Assembly (NCBI GenBank): GCA_030068145.1
Contig: JAPJBO010000098.1
Span: forward strand, 334,732 to 398,731
DNA: 64,000 bases
DNA from: Diplonema papillatum
Lineage: Eukaryota; Euglenozoa; Diplonemea; Diplonemida; Diplonemidae
Direction of reading: 5' to 3'
A program made the translations under genes and the position numbers. Of the stretch, positions 1 to 12,289 are shown piece after piece (positions within the stretch are counted from its first letter, which is position 1; each line of letters opens with the position of its first letter). The notes under the pieces were generated by a model. The model saw nothing but the letters and a program-made list of their open reading frames with translations. It made no database searches and was not told where the DNA came from.

Positions 1-1048
1 GCCGTGGCAGAAGCTTCAAAAGTTTCTCTACGTAGCTAAACGTATCTCTAAGAAACCTTGCACTCTAAAAAGGGAAGTCTGTTCATTTCGAAATAAATTA
101 GGCCTCTGTGAAGGCTTCAGCCGAAGGATATGAACTGCACCAGCTTTTCTGACTCGGCAGCCCCTGCTAAACGAGCGCCACGTGGGGGGTGAAGTGAACG
201 GATTCATCCCTTCCTTCAGCACCAAAAGTCCAGGAATACCGGTATTCCCAGCAATAGAGAGCAAAAGACGCATAAAAGGAGAGAATAGCCGTAAAAGGAA
301 CAAAAAGAAAGTTTACCACGATTACCATTTCTTCCTTTTTTCCCTTTTTTGGGAGGCAGGCGTTGACCTGCTATTCGGGCAGAATGTGCTCACTTTCTAT
401 ACCAAAAGACTGCTTGCCAGCAGTCTCGTCCGCTCACTTAACCAACCACCGGTAATAGATCGCCACGCCTGTTTGCGTCGTCCGGACCACTTTCCCTTCA
501 TGCTTCCACAATGAATACGGATGCAGATGCTGCTGATTATTCACAGAGAAATAGGGCAGCTGATGCGCTCAGCCACAAGCCACAGAGCAAATGAGCACGA
601 CACGAAACAGGCTCGAAACCATTACAATACTACTTGCGAAGAGTGCGGCGGTTGACAAGGCTATGGTCATACTAGGTTCACTTCTCTACTACTACTCTAA
701 CGACGCGCCGTGTTGGTTAACTCCTTGCTCGCACTATCGAGTCGCTCAATGTGGGAATACAAAACAAATATCTCCGGACGCCGATAGCGTTACGAGACGC
801 TATTTGTTTGAAAAAGAGGCTTTTGCACCCAAGCCTTGTCAGAAGCCTGTGCGTCGAAGACGCGCTAACATTGCTCCCTTTTTTGCCGAAGGGCCGCAAA
901 CCGCAAGCAAAGAGTTATTATTAGCACACAGGTCTTCACGTACACTAGAACCAGGCACAAGAGCAAACCCCGTACTTTCAAGCGTCATCGTGTTACGAAG
1001 CAGGCCGGAGGGGGAAGGCTCTGGTGGGGGGTACTGGGGCGTTAGATA
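1..1048. other. Upstream region, no gene recognised
   Basis: Only short open frames without recognisable domains or plausible splice structure are seen here. The segment near 156-195 resembles, over about 15 bases, a motif repeated in the first kinesin intron (cggcagcc-ctgctaaac), so part of it may be dispersed repeat. The 5' untranslated region and promoter of the ligase gene that begins at 1049 should lie in the right part, but no clear signal could be picked out. Confidence 0.4.
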
Positions 1049-2878
1049 ATGGCAACCTCAAGCCCAGACGGGTTGGTTGCCAGTGGCAAGTATGAAGAAG
1101 CCATCGCCAAGTTGAAGGACGAAGTTGCCAGTCTCGACGTGTCGTGCCGCAGCGAACGGGCGAAGTGCTACTTGCGAATAGCAGAGTGTCTCGCAGCGAT
1201 GGAGAGGTGGGAAGAGTGCCTGGGCTACACATCTCGCGTGCACGCTCTGCTTCCCGAAAGCGACGTCAGCTCTCGGGTGCAGAATCACGAGCTGCGTCTC
1301 ACTGCGTCGGATGCTGTCAAAAACTATCTTACGGCCATGGGTGAGGCTCTGACACTCAGCAGTCTCGTTGCGGACAAGGCGGCTGAGTACAAGGCGGTCG
1401 CGAAAAAATACCACTCTTTAGCCCACGAAGAAGCGCAGCCACTCGAAACCGAAACGACCTACAACGGCTGCAAGCACTACGTGCGCAAGTGCAAGCTGGT
1501 TTGCCCCGAGTGTGACGAGGCCTTTGCGTGCCGGCTGTGCCACGACGAGCGTGAGGATCATAGCCTCGACCGTTTCAAAGTGACGAAGGTACGCTGCATG
1601 CAATGCGACAGCGAGCAGCCCGCGTCCGAAGCTTGCGTGTACTGCTTGACCCGATTTGCGGATTATTACTGCGACAAGTGCCACCTGTACACGGGGGTGC
1701 CGGCTGACGCTGAACCCGACTTCATCTGGCACTGCGACAAGTGCGGCCTGTGCCGAAAGGGAGGACAGTCCAAGTTCGAGCACTGCGATGCTTGCGGCAT
1801 CTGCTGGCCCATCAACACGCCGCACGAGTGCAAGAACGCCATGCGCGGCGACTGCCCCGTTTGCCTCGAGGATCTGCATTCGTCGCTGATTCCCATAACC
1901 GGCGTCCGGTGCGGCCACTTCATGCATGTATGCGCAATTCAATGTCAATGATATCACTCTATCGACCTGCTTCATCCTGCTATTGTCCGTGTCGGTTCTC
2001 ATCCCGTCAGTTGTACTCTCAAACCCCTTTTTTTTTCCGCGGGAAAAAGGCCACGGGGTTTAATCAGGTTCTGCGGATATCGGGCTACCACCGGTTATTA
2101 CAAGTCGAAGAGGCCCAAGAACGAGGGATGCGCATTTTTGGGTCTTGTCTTGGAAACACTGGGCAGTGGCGTCAGAAGGTAGATGTGTGCTGAAACCCCT
2201 ACTACAGCAGGCCTCCCCGTAAGAATAAACAGGCACCACGCGCAGGTAGTGCACGATGTTGAACACACGCCTGTTGCAAGCACGCGTTCATCTTCCTCAG
2301 CAACCAAAATTCAAACAGACGCACTGTCTCCGGAACTACCGAAACGAGTTCCACTTTGCCTGCCCTCTGTGCAAGCGGACCATCTTCCCGGAGATGCTGC
2401 AAGTGCTTCGCGCCGAGCTGCACTTGAACCACGCCATGCCGGAAGAGCTGAAGAACAAGAGGGTCGAGGTCCTGTGCAACGACTGTCACAAGAAGAACAC
2501 TGTATGCTCCGCTTTAGACTCCGTTCACGCGCCCACACACGCACATACGCAGGGGCTGCATCGGTCAGCATTGCACATTGCTGGACGGCACATGAATCGC
2601 GCCACTGCCAAGTGCGAGAGACTCTCGGCGGGTGCGTACATAATTCTTCATAATTCTTCGAGCTACACGTGCATATAAGCACAAGGCTTTACACATGCAC
2701 ATGAAGCTTTACGAATAGCACATATGTTAAGCACCACGTATCCACATATCACAAGCAACACGCATCGCAGGTACCATTTCACTTCGTAGCGATGGAATGC
2801 CCGTCCTGCACTTCCCTGAACACTACCCAAGTAGAAGCGGGAGGCCAGACCTCCGCGCAATCGACTTTGTGTGGCTGA
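1049..2878 (+). CDS. RCHY1-like: RCHY1/Pirh2-like CHY-zinc-finger RING E3 ubiquitin ligase, three exons
   Basis: Exons 1049-1927, 2319-2501 and 2771-2878 join in phase 0 at GT-AG borders (donors gtatgc, acceptors cag) to give 389 residues. Residues about 140-290 carry the CHY zinc finger (GCKHYVRKCKLVCPEC, CRLCHDE..DH..DRFKV) and the CTCHY segment (YYCDKCHLY, WHCDKCGLCR, HCDACGICW). The RING begins CPVCLEDL, its CGHFMH is split from THC by intron 1, and it ends with CPLCKR. Exon 3 supplies the C-terminal zinc ribbon seen in the family (FHF..MECPSC..LNT), which confirms the distant exon. In this family the protein ubiquitinates target proteins together with an E2. Unlike human RCHY1, which starts at the CHY finger, this protein has about 130 extra N-terminal residues that look like helical TPR-type repeats (GKYEEAIAKL, YLRIAECLAAMERWEECL). 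The ATG at 1049 is the first in frame. Function is inferred from the family. Confidence 0.92.
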
Positions 2879-4804
2879 TGCTAACACCGAGGGCTGAACG
2901 ACACCGATGGGATGACACGTGATTTCTGTTGGTGCAGTACGCAAGGCATCAACGGGACACAAACCCTGTTGTCAAAACCCGTTGCGTAAAAACCTATTGC
3001 GTGACAAACGCACTGGTGTACGGCGTGCAGATAAGGGTTTCCTGCACCTTCAACCGTATGGGCAACGTGACGTGCAGGCGTGTGGGAATTCCTGCATCTT
3101 AAACAGCATGACCGGTCATGCGCCGACGCGATATCCACTGCTCACAGTGGGCGGACCATCAACAGCGCGCACCAAAGTGCATTGCGTGATAGCTGGGTTC
3201 ACGAGCGTCTCGCGTACTCAGAAGCCTTGTTGTTGAGAGTGTTTGAGCCTCACGGCCGAATCCTACGGCACTTACGGACTGGTACGCGAAGCGCGCGCGC
3301 TGATCCCAGACTGAACGAGCGTTCCACCTGTCCCTTGCCTTCTGGGTGGAACCTCTCTCACGCAAATCTGAGGACCGCATCCCGTCCCGAACCTGCGAAT
3401 ACCGGCCACCTTCTCACAAGAACGCTCGTGCATCACCCTGATCCCAGTGTTCTGATTAGAAAGCAGACCGGATGACCCCCGGCTTCCTGCAACTGCCTGC
3501 CGATGTTTTGCAAGGGTTAATCACAGACGTGCACATGCCACGGGGCGTGCGAAGGTGTACACCGGTCTGACCACAATTCTTTTCTTATCAGAACCTCTTT
3601 GGTTTCCGATTCACCCGACGGTCCATCACGTCGTGTCGCGGCTCATCAGCTCCTGTCAGATTCGGCTGGCTTCAGGCTTAAAGCTAAAGACGACTTCGCT
3701 CCAAGTTGGATACCAAAAATAATATAGTGAAAGGTAGAGTGGTCCTGCTGCCCTGGACGTGTCCGGGGCTCCGCATGAGGTATTGCTTCTCTCTAGCTTG
3801 TCAAACTCACAACTCTCTCGTCTCCTTGCTCTTTCCGCCAATCAGCTCTGCTGGTCGCTTGCCTAGTCTATCTGGTATCTGCGTCGATCTGTCTTGCGTT
3901 TTGTTTGCAACATCTGGACACTTGAACTCGTTTTCTTCAGCGATTGGTCAAGTGATATCTCGTAAAAGCCGACTTTCGTTGCACATCTTCCGAAAGAGCT
4001 TGCACTCCGCACAGTCCCTGGTTTCGCTATTTAGCATCTTAAAGCGTCTTCTTCTCGGTTAACAGTGTCGAGAGATCCAGGCTAATTATTCAGTTTCTGC
4101 TGCATTCCTCAACGAAGCGTCTCGCGGCCGTACAGTTCAAACATGCAAGTACGGGCAGTTTTAATGCATGCCAACGGAAGGTAAAGGAAGCACTTCAACT
4201 AACTGACAGAGATCACTTAATCATCAGTCTCTTTCGGCGTGTTGACAAAATGTTGATAGAGAGCCGGGGCAGCTACGGTTGTTGTGGAAAAACACGAGAC
4301 CTTGCAATAACTGTGCACAAGCAACTCAGGAAACCAAGATCGTCGGGTTATCAGGGGGTACTTTCTTCTGGCTTGCTCCTCGACTGTTCTGTTCCCACGT
4401 GGGTTGATGTCCTTTTCTGTTAGCCAAAGGATGAAATGCAAGCAACAGGACACCGAAGTCTTCAGCAGTCTAAGGATCGCCAGTCTCTCAGGGCTTTTTC
4501 GGAGCCGAGGTTGAGCCTTTTACTTGACAGGTATAATGGCTTGCCATCTGTTGCGGGTGTTTGCCAGCCGGAAACAGGTGGTTCACCGTTTCCAAGACAC
4601 AAACAACAGGTTGCTGCGTGAAACGAAAGTCAGAACGAAAAAAGACACGCAGAGCAAGAACGCCGAAGGTAGAGACAAGAGCGCCCTTTGTGGAAGCTCA
4701 AGGATCAAAAGCCAAGTGCTCAGAGGCCACCAGTGAGAAGTACTTGAGACATTCAAGATCGCGGGTGAAAAGCTGTCGCCGACGCTGAACCCCTGACGGT
4801 TGAA
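2879..4804. other. Intergenic region, no gene recognised
   Basis: About 1.9 kb between the ligase and the kinesin. Open frames here (for example 3080-3475 and 3706-4062) have no recognisable domains, and I found no consistent splice chain. The promoter and 5' leader of the kinesin gene presumably lie at the right end. Confidence 0.4.
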
Positions 4805-7800
4805 ATGTCAACCGGAGGCTCGAAAAAGTCGGATGGTGAAACACGAAACAGAGAAGCGAAGTCCTACAAAAAGGGGGGCGGGAAGGAAAGGAACATGCCT
4901 GACGAGCCGCCCCCTGCAGATGTAGAGGGTGAGAAGTCCGCGTCGGACGAAGCGCGCAAACACGGGGAGAGCTTGGTGAAGGATACGAACGCCAAAGAGG
5001 AAGGAAGCAAGAAGTCGAAAGACAACCGTGTGACGGTCTTCGCACGTCTCCGTCCTGTCTTCAAAAGAGACAAAGAGGACCCGAGCTTTGAACACATCGT
5101 GAAGCTGCACCCCGACAAGAAATCGATCAGTTTAACCGGCGGGACAACCTACGTGTACGATGGCACCTACGGTGAGGACTCCGAGCAGATCCCAGTGTGG
5201 GAATCTGTGGCAAAACCGGTCGTCGAAAACGTTTTCAAAGGGTACTCTGGCTGTGTAATGGCCTACGGTCAGACGGGTACCGGAAAATCGCACACGATGT
5301 CCAACTGCGAGCGTGGCCAGGAGGGCATCATCATGCAGAGTATGGACCACATCTTCAAAACCGCAGCCGCGGATCCGGATAGAGACTACGAATGCTCCAT
5401 GGGCTACCTCCAGATTTATCTGGACAAAGTGCAAGACTTGTTAAACCCGGAGTCCGGGAACTTAGATATTAGCAAGTCGGAGACTGGCGAGGTTCAGGTA
5501 AACGGGCTGTGTACGAAGCAGTGTAATACGAGAGAAGAGTTCATCGAGCTTTACCAATCGGGAGACCAGCATCGTATCGTGGCCGCAACGAAGATGAACC
5601 CTGTGTCTTCTCGGTCTCACTCCTGTTTGATGATCAGGATCGTCTCGAGGCCGAAGGGCGATGATGGCACAGGCGAGTCACGTACCGCGAAAATGTGGCT
5701 CATCGACTTGGCTGGGTACGAGCAGTTCTCGAAGACGGGGATTACTAAGGGCATCCGAGCTCAAGAGGCCAAGAGCATCAACGCCTCCCTTCTCGCCTTG
5801 GGTAATGTAGTGCAAGCTCTGTCGGAACGGGCACCCCACAAGCCGTGGCGAAATGCGAAGCTCACCAGGCTTCTCGAAGATGCTATCGGTGGGAAAGCAA
5901 AGGCCTCCGTCTGCATCACTATTCAAGCTTCTGGCGTGTGCTTCCACGAGACCGTTCAGACCCTGCGATTTGGAAGGTATTGCCTTTCTCCTTTTCGTAC
6001 AAGTTTTACATTTCTTACGGTTAAAGCACGGATAGAAGCAAACTTCACGGCAAAGGGGGTCGGGAGGCGCAGGGCCCTTTTCTTCCGCGTTGCAGCGAAC
6101 CTACAAAACAGGTGGTGGCGCACAGATATTCGTTCCAAAGAATGCAAGGAGTGCCTTTTCTTGCCGTCGGTCTCGTTTTTTCCCAAAGAACCCTCCTCCG
6201 TCGGAGCCGGAGTCTTGCTTTCGCCGGAAGCTGGGAGGTACGGAAACTCATGGTATACGCTAATGAGCAAGAGCATGCACCCAATACATAGTTTTTTGGA
6301 CGCACCTGGTCCGTGTCGGAGGTCTAGGAAGAAACAACCTAGCTGTCATCCACACTGTCCGTGATGAAAATTGCCGCGGCAGGCACGACGACGTCATAAT
6401 AAAGGGGGGGGTCGAATAATACCTGTGTTATTATTCGATTTGTCGAATACTAACATAAGTTCCGGTAGCCGAACAGTAGCACACGGTGCACTAGTCAAGG
6501 ACTTTTTTGACTTTGACTAGTGGTTTTACTAGTCAAATTTTTGACTAGTAAAATGACTAGTGCCACTAGTAAAAATGACTAGTGCACTAGTAAAAATGAC
6601 TAGTGCACTAGTAAAAATGACTAGTGATTTAGACAAAATCCACCTAACCTGGACCCAAATCCTGGGTGTTTCGAGAGTTTTCGAGGGGCTTTACGGCACT
6701 ACCGTGACCACCGGTGCCCAGACACCACAAACCACCTGGGCAACCCCAGTTTTCGCGAGAGACAGGCAGAGTTGCGAGGTTTTTTGGTTGGTTTCTTAGA
6801 AACTTCCTGAGCTTGTATGGCTTAGCAAACATAGTGCAAACGACAGTGCTATCCCTACGGTGAGGTCAGAGACATGTCGTGACAGGTCTCAGACACTGGA
6901 TAATGCGGGCTTCCGACCACATTCAAACTCTCGTCCGTAGATTCGGCTTGTCGCTCATGGCGCTCCTATCGCCTTGGCATCGCACCGGACACAGTGCATT
7001 TACAGTAGTTCGTGGGTTCCCTAAAACCCACGAAGAAACGAGAGATGGTCGGCAGGTCTTCTTGCCGAGCTTCCCAACATGAATGTGCAACAGGTGCTGG
7101 CTTTGTCCGCCTGCGAACTGTTTGCATGCAAGGCTTTGTGTTGTGCACATTCCACAAATAGTTGCTCACTGCTATGTGCTCCGCTTTCTAGTGTTGGAGG
7201 CACTCTCTCATTGCGTGCTTGGAGACTTCCTCTTTCACGCCGCCGCGGAAAACCATTCTTGTAGCCTGTGGCGCGCGCGTTGTGTGCCAGTCAACACGTC
7301 GTGGTGCTTTGTCCGGGCATTTCGAATGCCTGGAAGTCACGTTTCTTTGTCTTTTCGGGACGTGCAGACGACCATTAAGCTTTCGTCGGGTGGGACACCA
7401 GCAGGTTCTGGTTTCTACTCGTCGGGTCTACCGCACGGTGAATCGCGTAGCCGGTGTACTTTTTGTGGAAACAGCTTCTTTCGCATCTTCGGTTGTTCAC
7501 ATACGACGATATAAATCACCGCCTCGGAGTAGCTTGAACTCACAACGCACTGTCTATCGGGCATTGGGAGCGACTAGTAGTATGTGCGGAAGAGCATGAG
7601 GCAGGCAAGCTGTATAACACTCCTAGTAGGCAACAAATTCCCAGAAACTCCCCGTACTCAGCCGTGGTGCTCGCCTGCCTTCATGGCACTTGCACTTTAC
7701 AGAACTCAATACTCAGCCCGATTCCTGTGGGGGAAGAGTGGGGGTGGGCGGCCCACCAAAAAAGGGACCACAGTCTGCATGTTCAGCCGCAAAACACAAA

Positions 7801-10800
7801 CCGACGAGTAATCGTGACTTATTCCTGCAGAACTGGCTTTGCTGAATGACGCTCGTGGCAGACAACTGACCCCCAGCTTTCGTCTATCGCACAGTAAGGA
7901 ATCGCGTTGGGAACTGCGTTCGGAAAATCATTGGACCGGAATTTCTTTGGACCAGAATTTCTTTTTGGACTTTTTGCAGGTTCTGAAAGTTTTGGACTTT
8001 TCCCTGGGATTTTCACTTTTTGGCGGTATTTTGAAGTCTGACCCAAGCAGCTTTTGCACTCGTTTCGTGTTTCCGTTACACAAATGATGGGACCGGCAGA
8101 ATGTACGAACATTTCAAAGCTTCCCGAATTCCGGGCCGAAACGCGTCCAAATTGGTTCAGGTTACCTTTAGTTTCTGTTTGTTCTTAAAACCCGTGGTGC
8201 ACGATCATGACTATGGGCATAGCCTGGGTCGCGTAGACAAGCAGCTCGGGTGAGCATGGCGGGGGCGACTCATGAGATTGCCCCCGTCGCCGACCACGTG
8301 CCGGAACACGACGTCCGGGACCGGCTATACTTGATCAACTCCTTGAACGTCAGCAGCCCGCTGTCGTCGGCATCCACCGCGTCAAAAACGCGCGTGTCCG
8401 CCACTCGGCGGCCAGGACGTCGCCTTCACTCAGCGACGCTCGCTTCATCTGACTTTCTCTCTACCTACCCCTCCCGGGCTTCCTTTTTACCCCTGCAAAC
8501 CCGTGAATAGGTGCTACGGGAGTATCTGGCAACCGCTGCTTAACAGCATGTTAATCCACGTGGTTCATGTACTTAAAAGAACTCAATGCTTAACAGTGCT
8601 CACGTGGGCGGTGTCTTCGGACAGCACCTCGTGATGTTCGCATCACAAAACAAAGAAGACAGTGAAATGGTCGTTACCTGGTCGGGTTTCGCTCGCGACC
8701 GTTTCCTGAACAATCCTTCACTAAATCCGCGGTTAAATAACCTGGCCTCAGTGGTGCAAGCACCACGCGCTCTTCAAACCCAAGAAACATTTTCCCCCCC
8801 ACGCGCACGTGGCACAAAGGGACGGTGCCACGGCATGATTCGGCAGCCGCTGCTAAACAGCAGTGCATGCTAATCCATGTGGTTCATGTACTTAAAAAAA
8901 CTCAATGCTAAACGAAGGAAGAAGAAGGTACCAAGGGCAAGCAGCTCTCAGAAACGACCGGGGACCACGGGCACACCAATGCCCTCGAAAGTGAAAAACG
9001 GGCACCCGTGCCCGCCCTCGTACTCGCCGACTCAGTCTCTGGAATCACAAGAAAGCCAAACCCCGCTAGCTCCACAAATGCTCGACCTTGACGACGCAAT
9101 GGCAGGTGACGACGTCATCCGATAACCTGACTTTCAAGGCAGTGCATGTCCATCCGTGTGGTTCATGTACTTAAAAACGAACATCGACGTGGGCGGCATA
9201 GAAAAAGAAGCACTACTCTATGGCACCAGAAAGTCCAAAAAGACCATGGTAAAGAAAGTAGAAGGAGAAAAAAGAAGTTGTCGACAACGAAAGAAAGAAA
9301 AGAACAGAAATAACGCTAGAAAATATGACTCTGCATTCCGCGAAGAAGACTTGATGCTAGCATCAAACACATGAGAGGCAAGTAGCGCCTGAACACGAAA
9401 CTAAGATTTTCCCCCCTTTATGCAATAGTCCGGAAGTAAAAATCCCGAAGCTGGCCGTGCGAAACCAGAAACCGCGCACCCTCGAGTGCCAGCGAACAAC
9501 GAAAGAAAATTGTTTGGCCATGGACGACGTGAATGACATCCATGGACACACACTTCAAAGCCCCATCTTCAAGTTGACTCTCATCCTTAAAAACACAGCC
9601 GAGCCATGGCGGTGAAAACGGAAGCCAAGATCGAGCGTAACATCAACTACGAGGCGCTCTGCCAGAAGCTGCAAGGGCTGCTTGAAGAAGAACAGGAGAA
9701 GGTGAGCGCCCTCGAAATCCAGGTCACAGCGCGGCAGGTATGTTTTCGTCAGTCGTTTTTTGTCTGCAAACGGAGAAGCATGGGCCGCTACAAGCCCAGC
9801 TGGATTCTGTCCAGGGCCAGACCCTCGAGACTGAAGGTGACAGTTGTCCAATGGCTGCAAATTGAAGTAGTATCGGCGACCCGAAGCCCAACAGAATTGC
9901 GACCAAGATCTCCAGTTTGGTCATTAGTTGTTACTATTCGACCTTCCCTCTTTACACCATGCAATGAAAAACAAAGAGCCTCTGCCTCCCGGAAAAGAGA
10001 AGGATGCTTGTTCTGCGCAGACCCATCCCAGAACGACGGACCGACGGCGTTGTTCAGATTTCATCCGAATCTGAACAATCTAGTCTTCCCCTGCCAATAC
10101 CATCACGTCGCGTCCGTGCCCAGGTCAAGGCTATGTGGCGTCAATTAGAAGTACCTAAACCTAACCCTAAAACAGGTGGAGTCGCAGGAGCGTGAGGATC
10201 GCATGCAGCGCGAGATCCGGCGCTTGAAACAGAAACACGAGGAACAGCTGAGAATTCTGATCCAATCCGGCGCCGATCCGACCGCTATCGAAGCTATGAT
10301 CAAAGAAAACGAAGCAGAGATGGAAGTCGTACAGGAACAACACGTATGCCATGAAACTCTTGAAAGGGCATTGGGTTGAACGAGGAATTGCTAACCCGCA
10401 GATGAAGCGGGGTGAACACAAGAGGGACTGGCCGGTGCCCAAATACAGCTTCATAGTTTACATTCACGGTCAATCAACTCCACAGGCCGAAGAAAGACAG
10501 CTGGAAGAAGAAAAGTACGAAGAAGAAGTGTTGTCCGTTGCAAAGGAAGGCGAAAAAGTTTCACACGCTGAGATGGATAAGATTAACGTCGCCCGCAAAG
10601 CCGAGGTATCTTTACAATCACGGGTGTACAGCAAACAACCCAAGGCCAAGGCGCGGTTACTCCTCGAATCTAGCCTGATCCACATGTGGGGGTAGGGGCT
10701 CACATCCTTCGACTTGTTTAGATTGGAGTTGACTTCTTCATCCGGTTTTGAGTTAACAAATGCTTTTGCAACAATTTTTGAGGGGGCATTCTAAAGAAAG

Positions 10801-12289
10801 CTTGGCTAGGGAAGTGAGCTGCAATAATAATAATATATATAGCATAGGTGCACTTGTTCCGAACTCGCTTGCACAACACAACCGCAGATCGCCGAGATTG
10901 AAAGCAAGCTGACGAGCGCAACAGAAGAGGTCGAGCGACTGAAGAAGAAAGAACAAGAGTGCGAACAGCTCAACCAATACATCACGCAGCTCAAAGAAGA
11001 GCACACACAGGTCCATTTTATTTCCTGGTGGCAGTCTTTGAAGTCCAGTGTTTGAGCTAAGCCGATGGCCCGCCATTTTTTCAGAATGGCTCCTGTGGCC
11101 GTGGTGGGGGTCTTTCTCTAACTGTGGTGTATCCGTGTGACAGGCTCGCAACATTGAGAAGTCAGTGAGTACAGCACTGAGGGCTGCTCAGCCCAGAGGC
11201 TCTCTGTTCAGCAGCGCTTCACGTTGAGAGTCGTGAATGGAACGGCAGGGGCGGGATTTTTTGTCTTTGGTATTTGTTCATAGAAATGCTTGTTCCAATG
11301 AAGTTCCCGGCAATACTCAAAAAGCATGTATTGGTCGGGGCCTCATAAGCATAGCGCTGATTTTACCGCCTTGTGGCATCGGCGGCTTGTTTCTTACCCG
11401 AGACTCGGTTTTTCAACAGCTACTGCAAGTGCGGCGAAGTTTCCTGTCTCGTGTCACGAGACTTTGGAATAATGGGGAACCCCCACGCAAACCCAGTGAG
11501 GATTTTGGCCTGACTCTGGGGGGTTTGCACGCAGTTCAAGAGAGCCAAACTTCTGCTGCTGTTGTTAAGAAGAGCATAGAGAGACAATGTTTAGTTCTGC
11601 TGGGGTTTTGGTCATTACCTTACACAAGCACAACACATCTGCAGGAAACACTTCGGATCAAAGAAGAGACAGCTCTCAACTCCGGAGTTTCACAAGACGG
11701 TCTTGAGCAGCTGAAGCAAGAGTATGACAAGCAAGTTCGCTCGATAAGGGCAATGATGGAGACGACGCACGAAGGGCGTATGCTCGAATTGCAAGAGAGA
11801 CACGAAGGCGAGTTGAAGAAGTTGCGCTCGCAGATGGAAGACTCTAACAGACACGCTGAGGAGGAATACGCCCAGATGAAGAGCTCCCTCGAGCGTAAAA
11901 TGGATGACGAAATCGCGAAGATCAAAGCCAAAGCTGCTGACGTTCAAGAGAAGCTGAAGCGCAACCACACCATCATTAAGAACTCGTACCAGGAGCAGAA
12001 GGAAAAACTCAAAGCAGAGATCAAGGTGCTGAAGGATCAGCACGAGGAGCACACGGAAGGCATGGCCAGCGAAGGCAAGGACAACCTGCGCACGCTGGCC
12101 GACCAGCACCGCACCATCAAGAAGTCGTATCAAGAGCAAATCGAAAAGCTCAAAGCCGAAAATGCTGCTCTCCAAGCCCGCCACGGCACCAACGGCACGT
12201 CTGGCACCGCTCACGTCGACCCTGCGTCCAGCGTCGCATCTAAGGCACCCGCTACCACCACTGCTGCCGCAGTCGCCGACGACGAGTAG
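4805..12289 (+). CDS. N-terminal-motor kinesin with long coiled-coil tail, six or seven exons
   Basis: Exons 4805-5976, 9599-9737, 10176-10343, 10486-10605, 10888-11010, a probable 21-nt microexon 11144-11164, and 11645-12289; about 795 residues. The motor domain spans about residues 75-400: P-loop AYGQTGTGKSHTM near 152-164, switch I SSRSHS near 267, switch II DLAGYE near 300 (usual DLAGSE), then AKSINASLLALGNVV and RNAKLTRLLEDAIGG. The phase-2 first intron splits the last motor motif; joining gives TLRFGSRAMAV, the expected neck sequence, which validates the 3.6-kb intron. The tail (about 400-760) is heptad-rich, charged coiled coil, and the end is Ala/Thr-rich. As an N-terminal motor it should walk along microtubules as a dimer. 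I cannot assign a subfamily. The lysine-rich first 70 residues are unusual and probably disordered. Confidence 0.88.
6402..6630. repeat. ACTAGT-rich tandem/palindromic repeat in kinesin intron 1
   Basis: After a G-run and a palindromic TCGAATA segment (6402-6465), the stretch 6488-6630 contains the palindromic hexamer ACTAGT many times. Its right part is about three tandem copies of a roughly 22-base unit (actagtaaaaatgactagtg). It lies inside the first kinesin intron. The G-run followed by TCGAATA resembles the terminus of the element at 51484-52108, so the left part may be a relic of that family. Confidence 0.7.
8549..9185 (+). repeat. Three dispersed direct copies of a roughly 45-bp motif in kinesin intron 1
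   Basis: A conserved core (gtggttcatgtacttaaaa, followed by ctcaatgct in two copies) occurs near 8549-8597, 8869-8914 and 9143-9185. Spacings are about 320 and 275 bases. Each copy is preceded by a related cggcagc/gctgctaaacag or gcagtgcatg segment, and two are followed by a cgtgggcgg segment. No coding potential is seen. It could be a decayed interspersed repeat or a repeated regulatory sequence. Confidence 0.65.

Noticed and set aside
591..1049. 152-codon open frame immediately before the ligase ATG
   Set aside because: No recognisable domain and composition unlike a conserved protein; it overlaps the expected leader of the ligase gene.
1418..2002. 194-codon minus-strand frame across the CHY domain
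   Set aside because: Shadow of the ligase exon; no independent features.
10150..10175. Telomere-like cctaaacctaaccctaaa stretch
   Set aside because: Only two to three degenerate units, lying exactly in the pyrimidine/branch region before a kinesin acceptor; too short to call an interstitial telomere.
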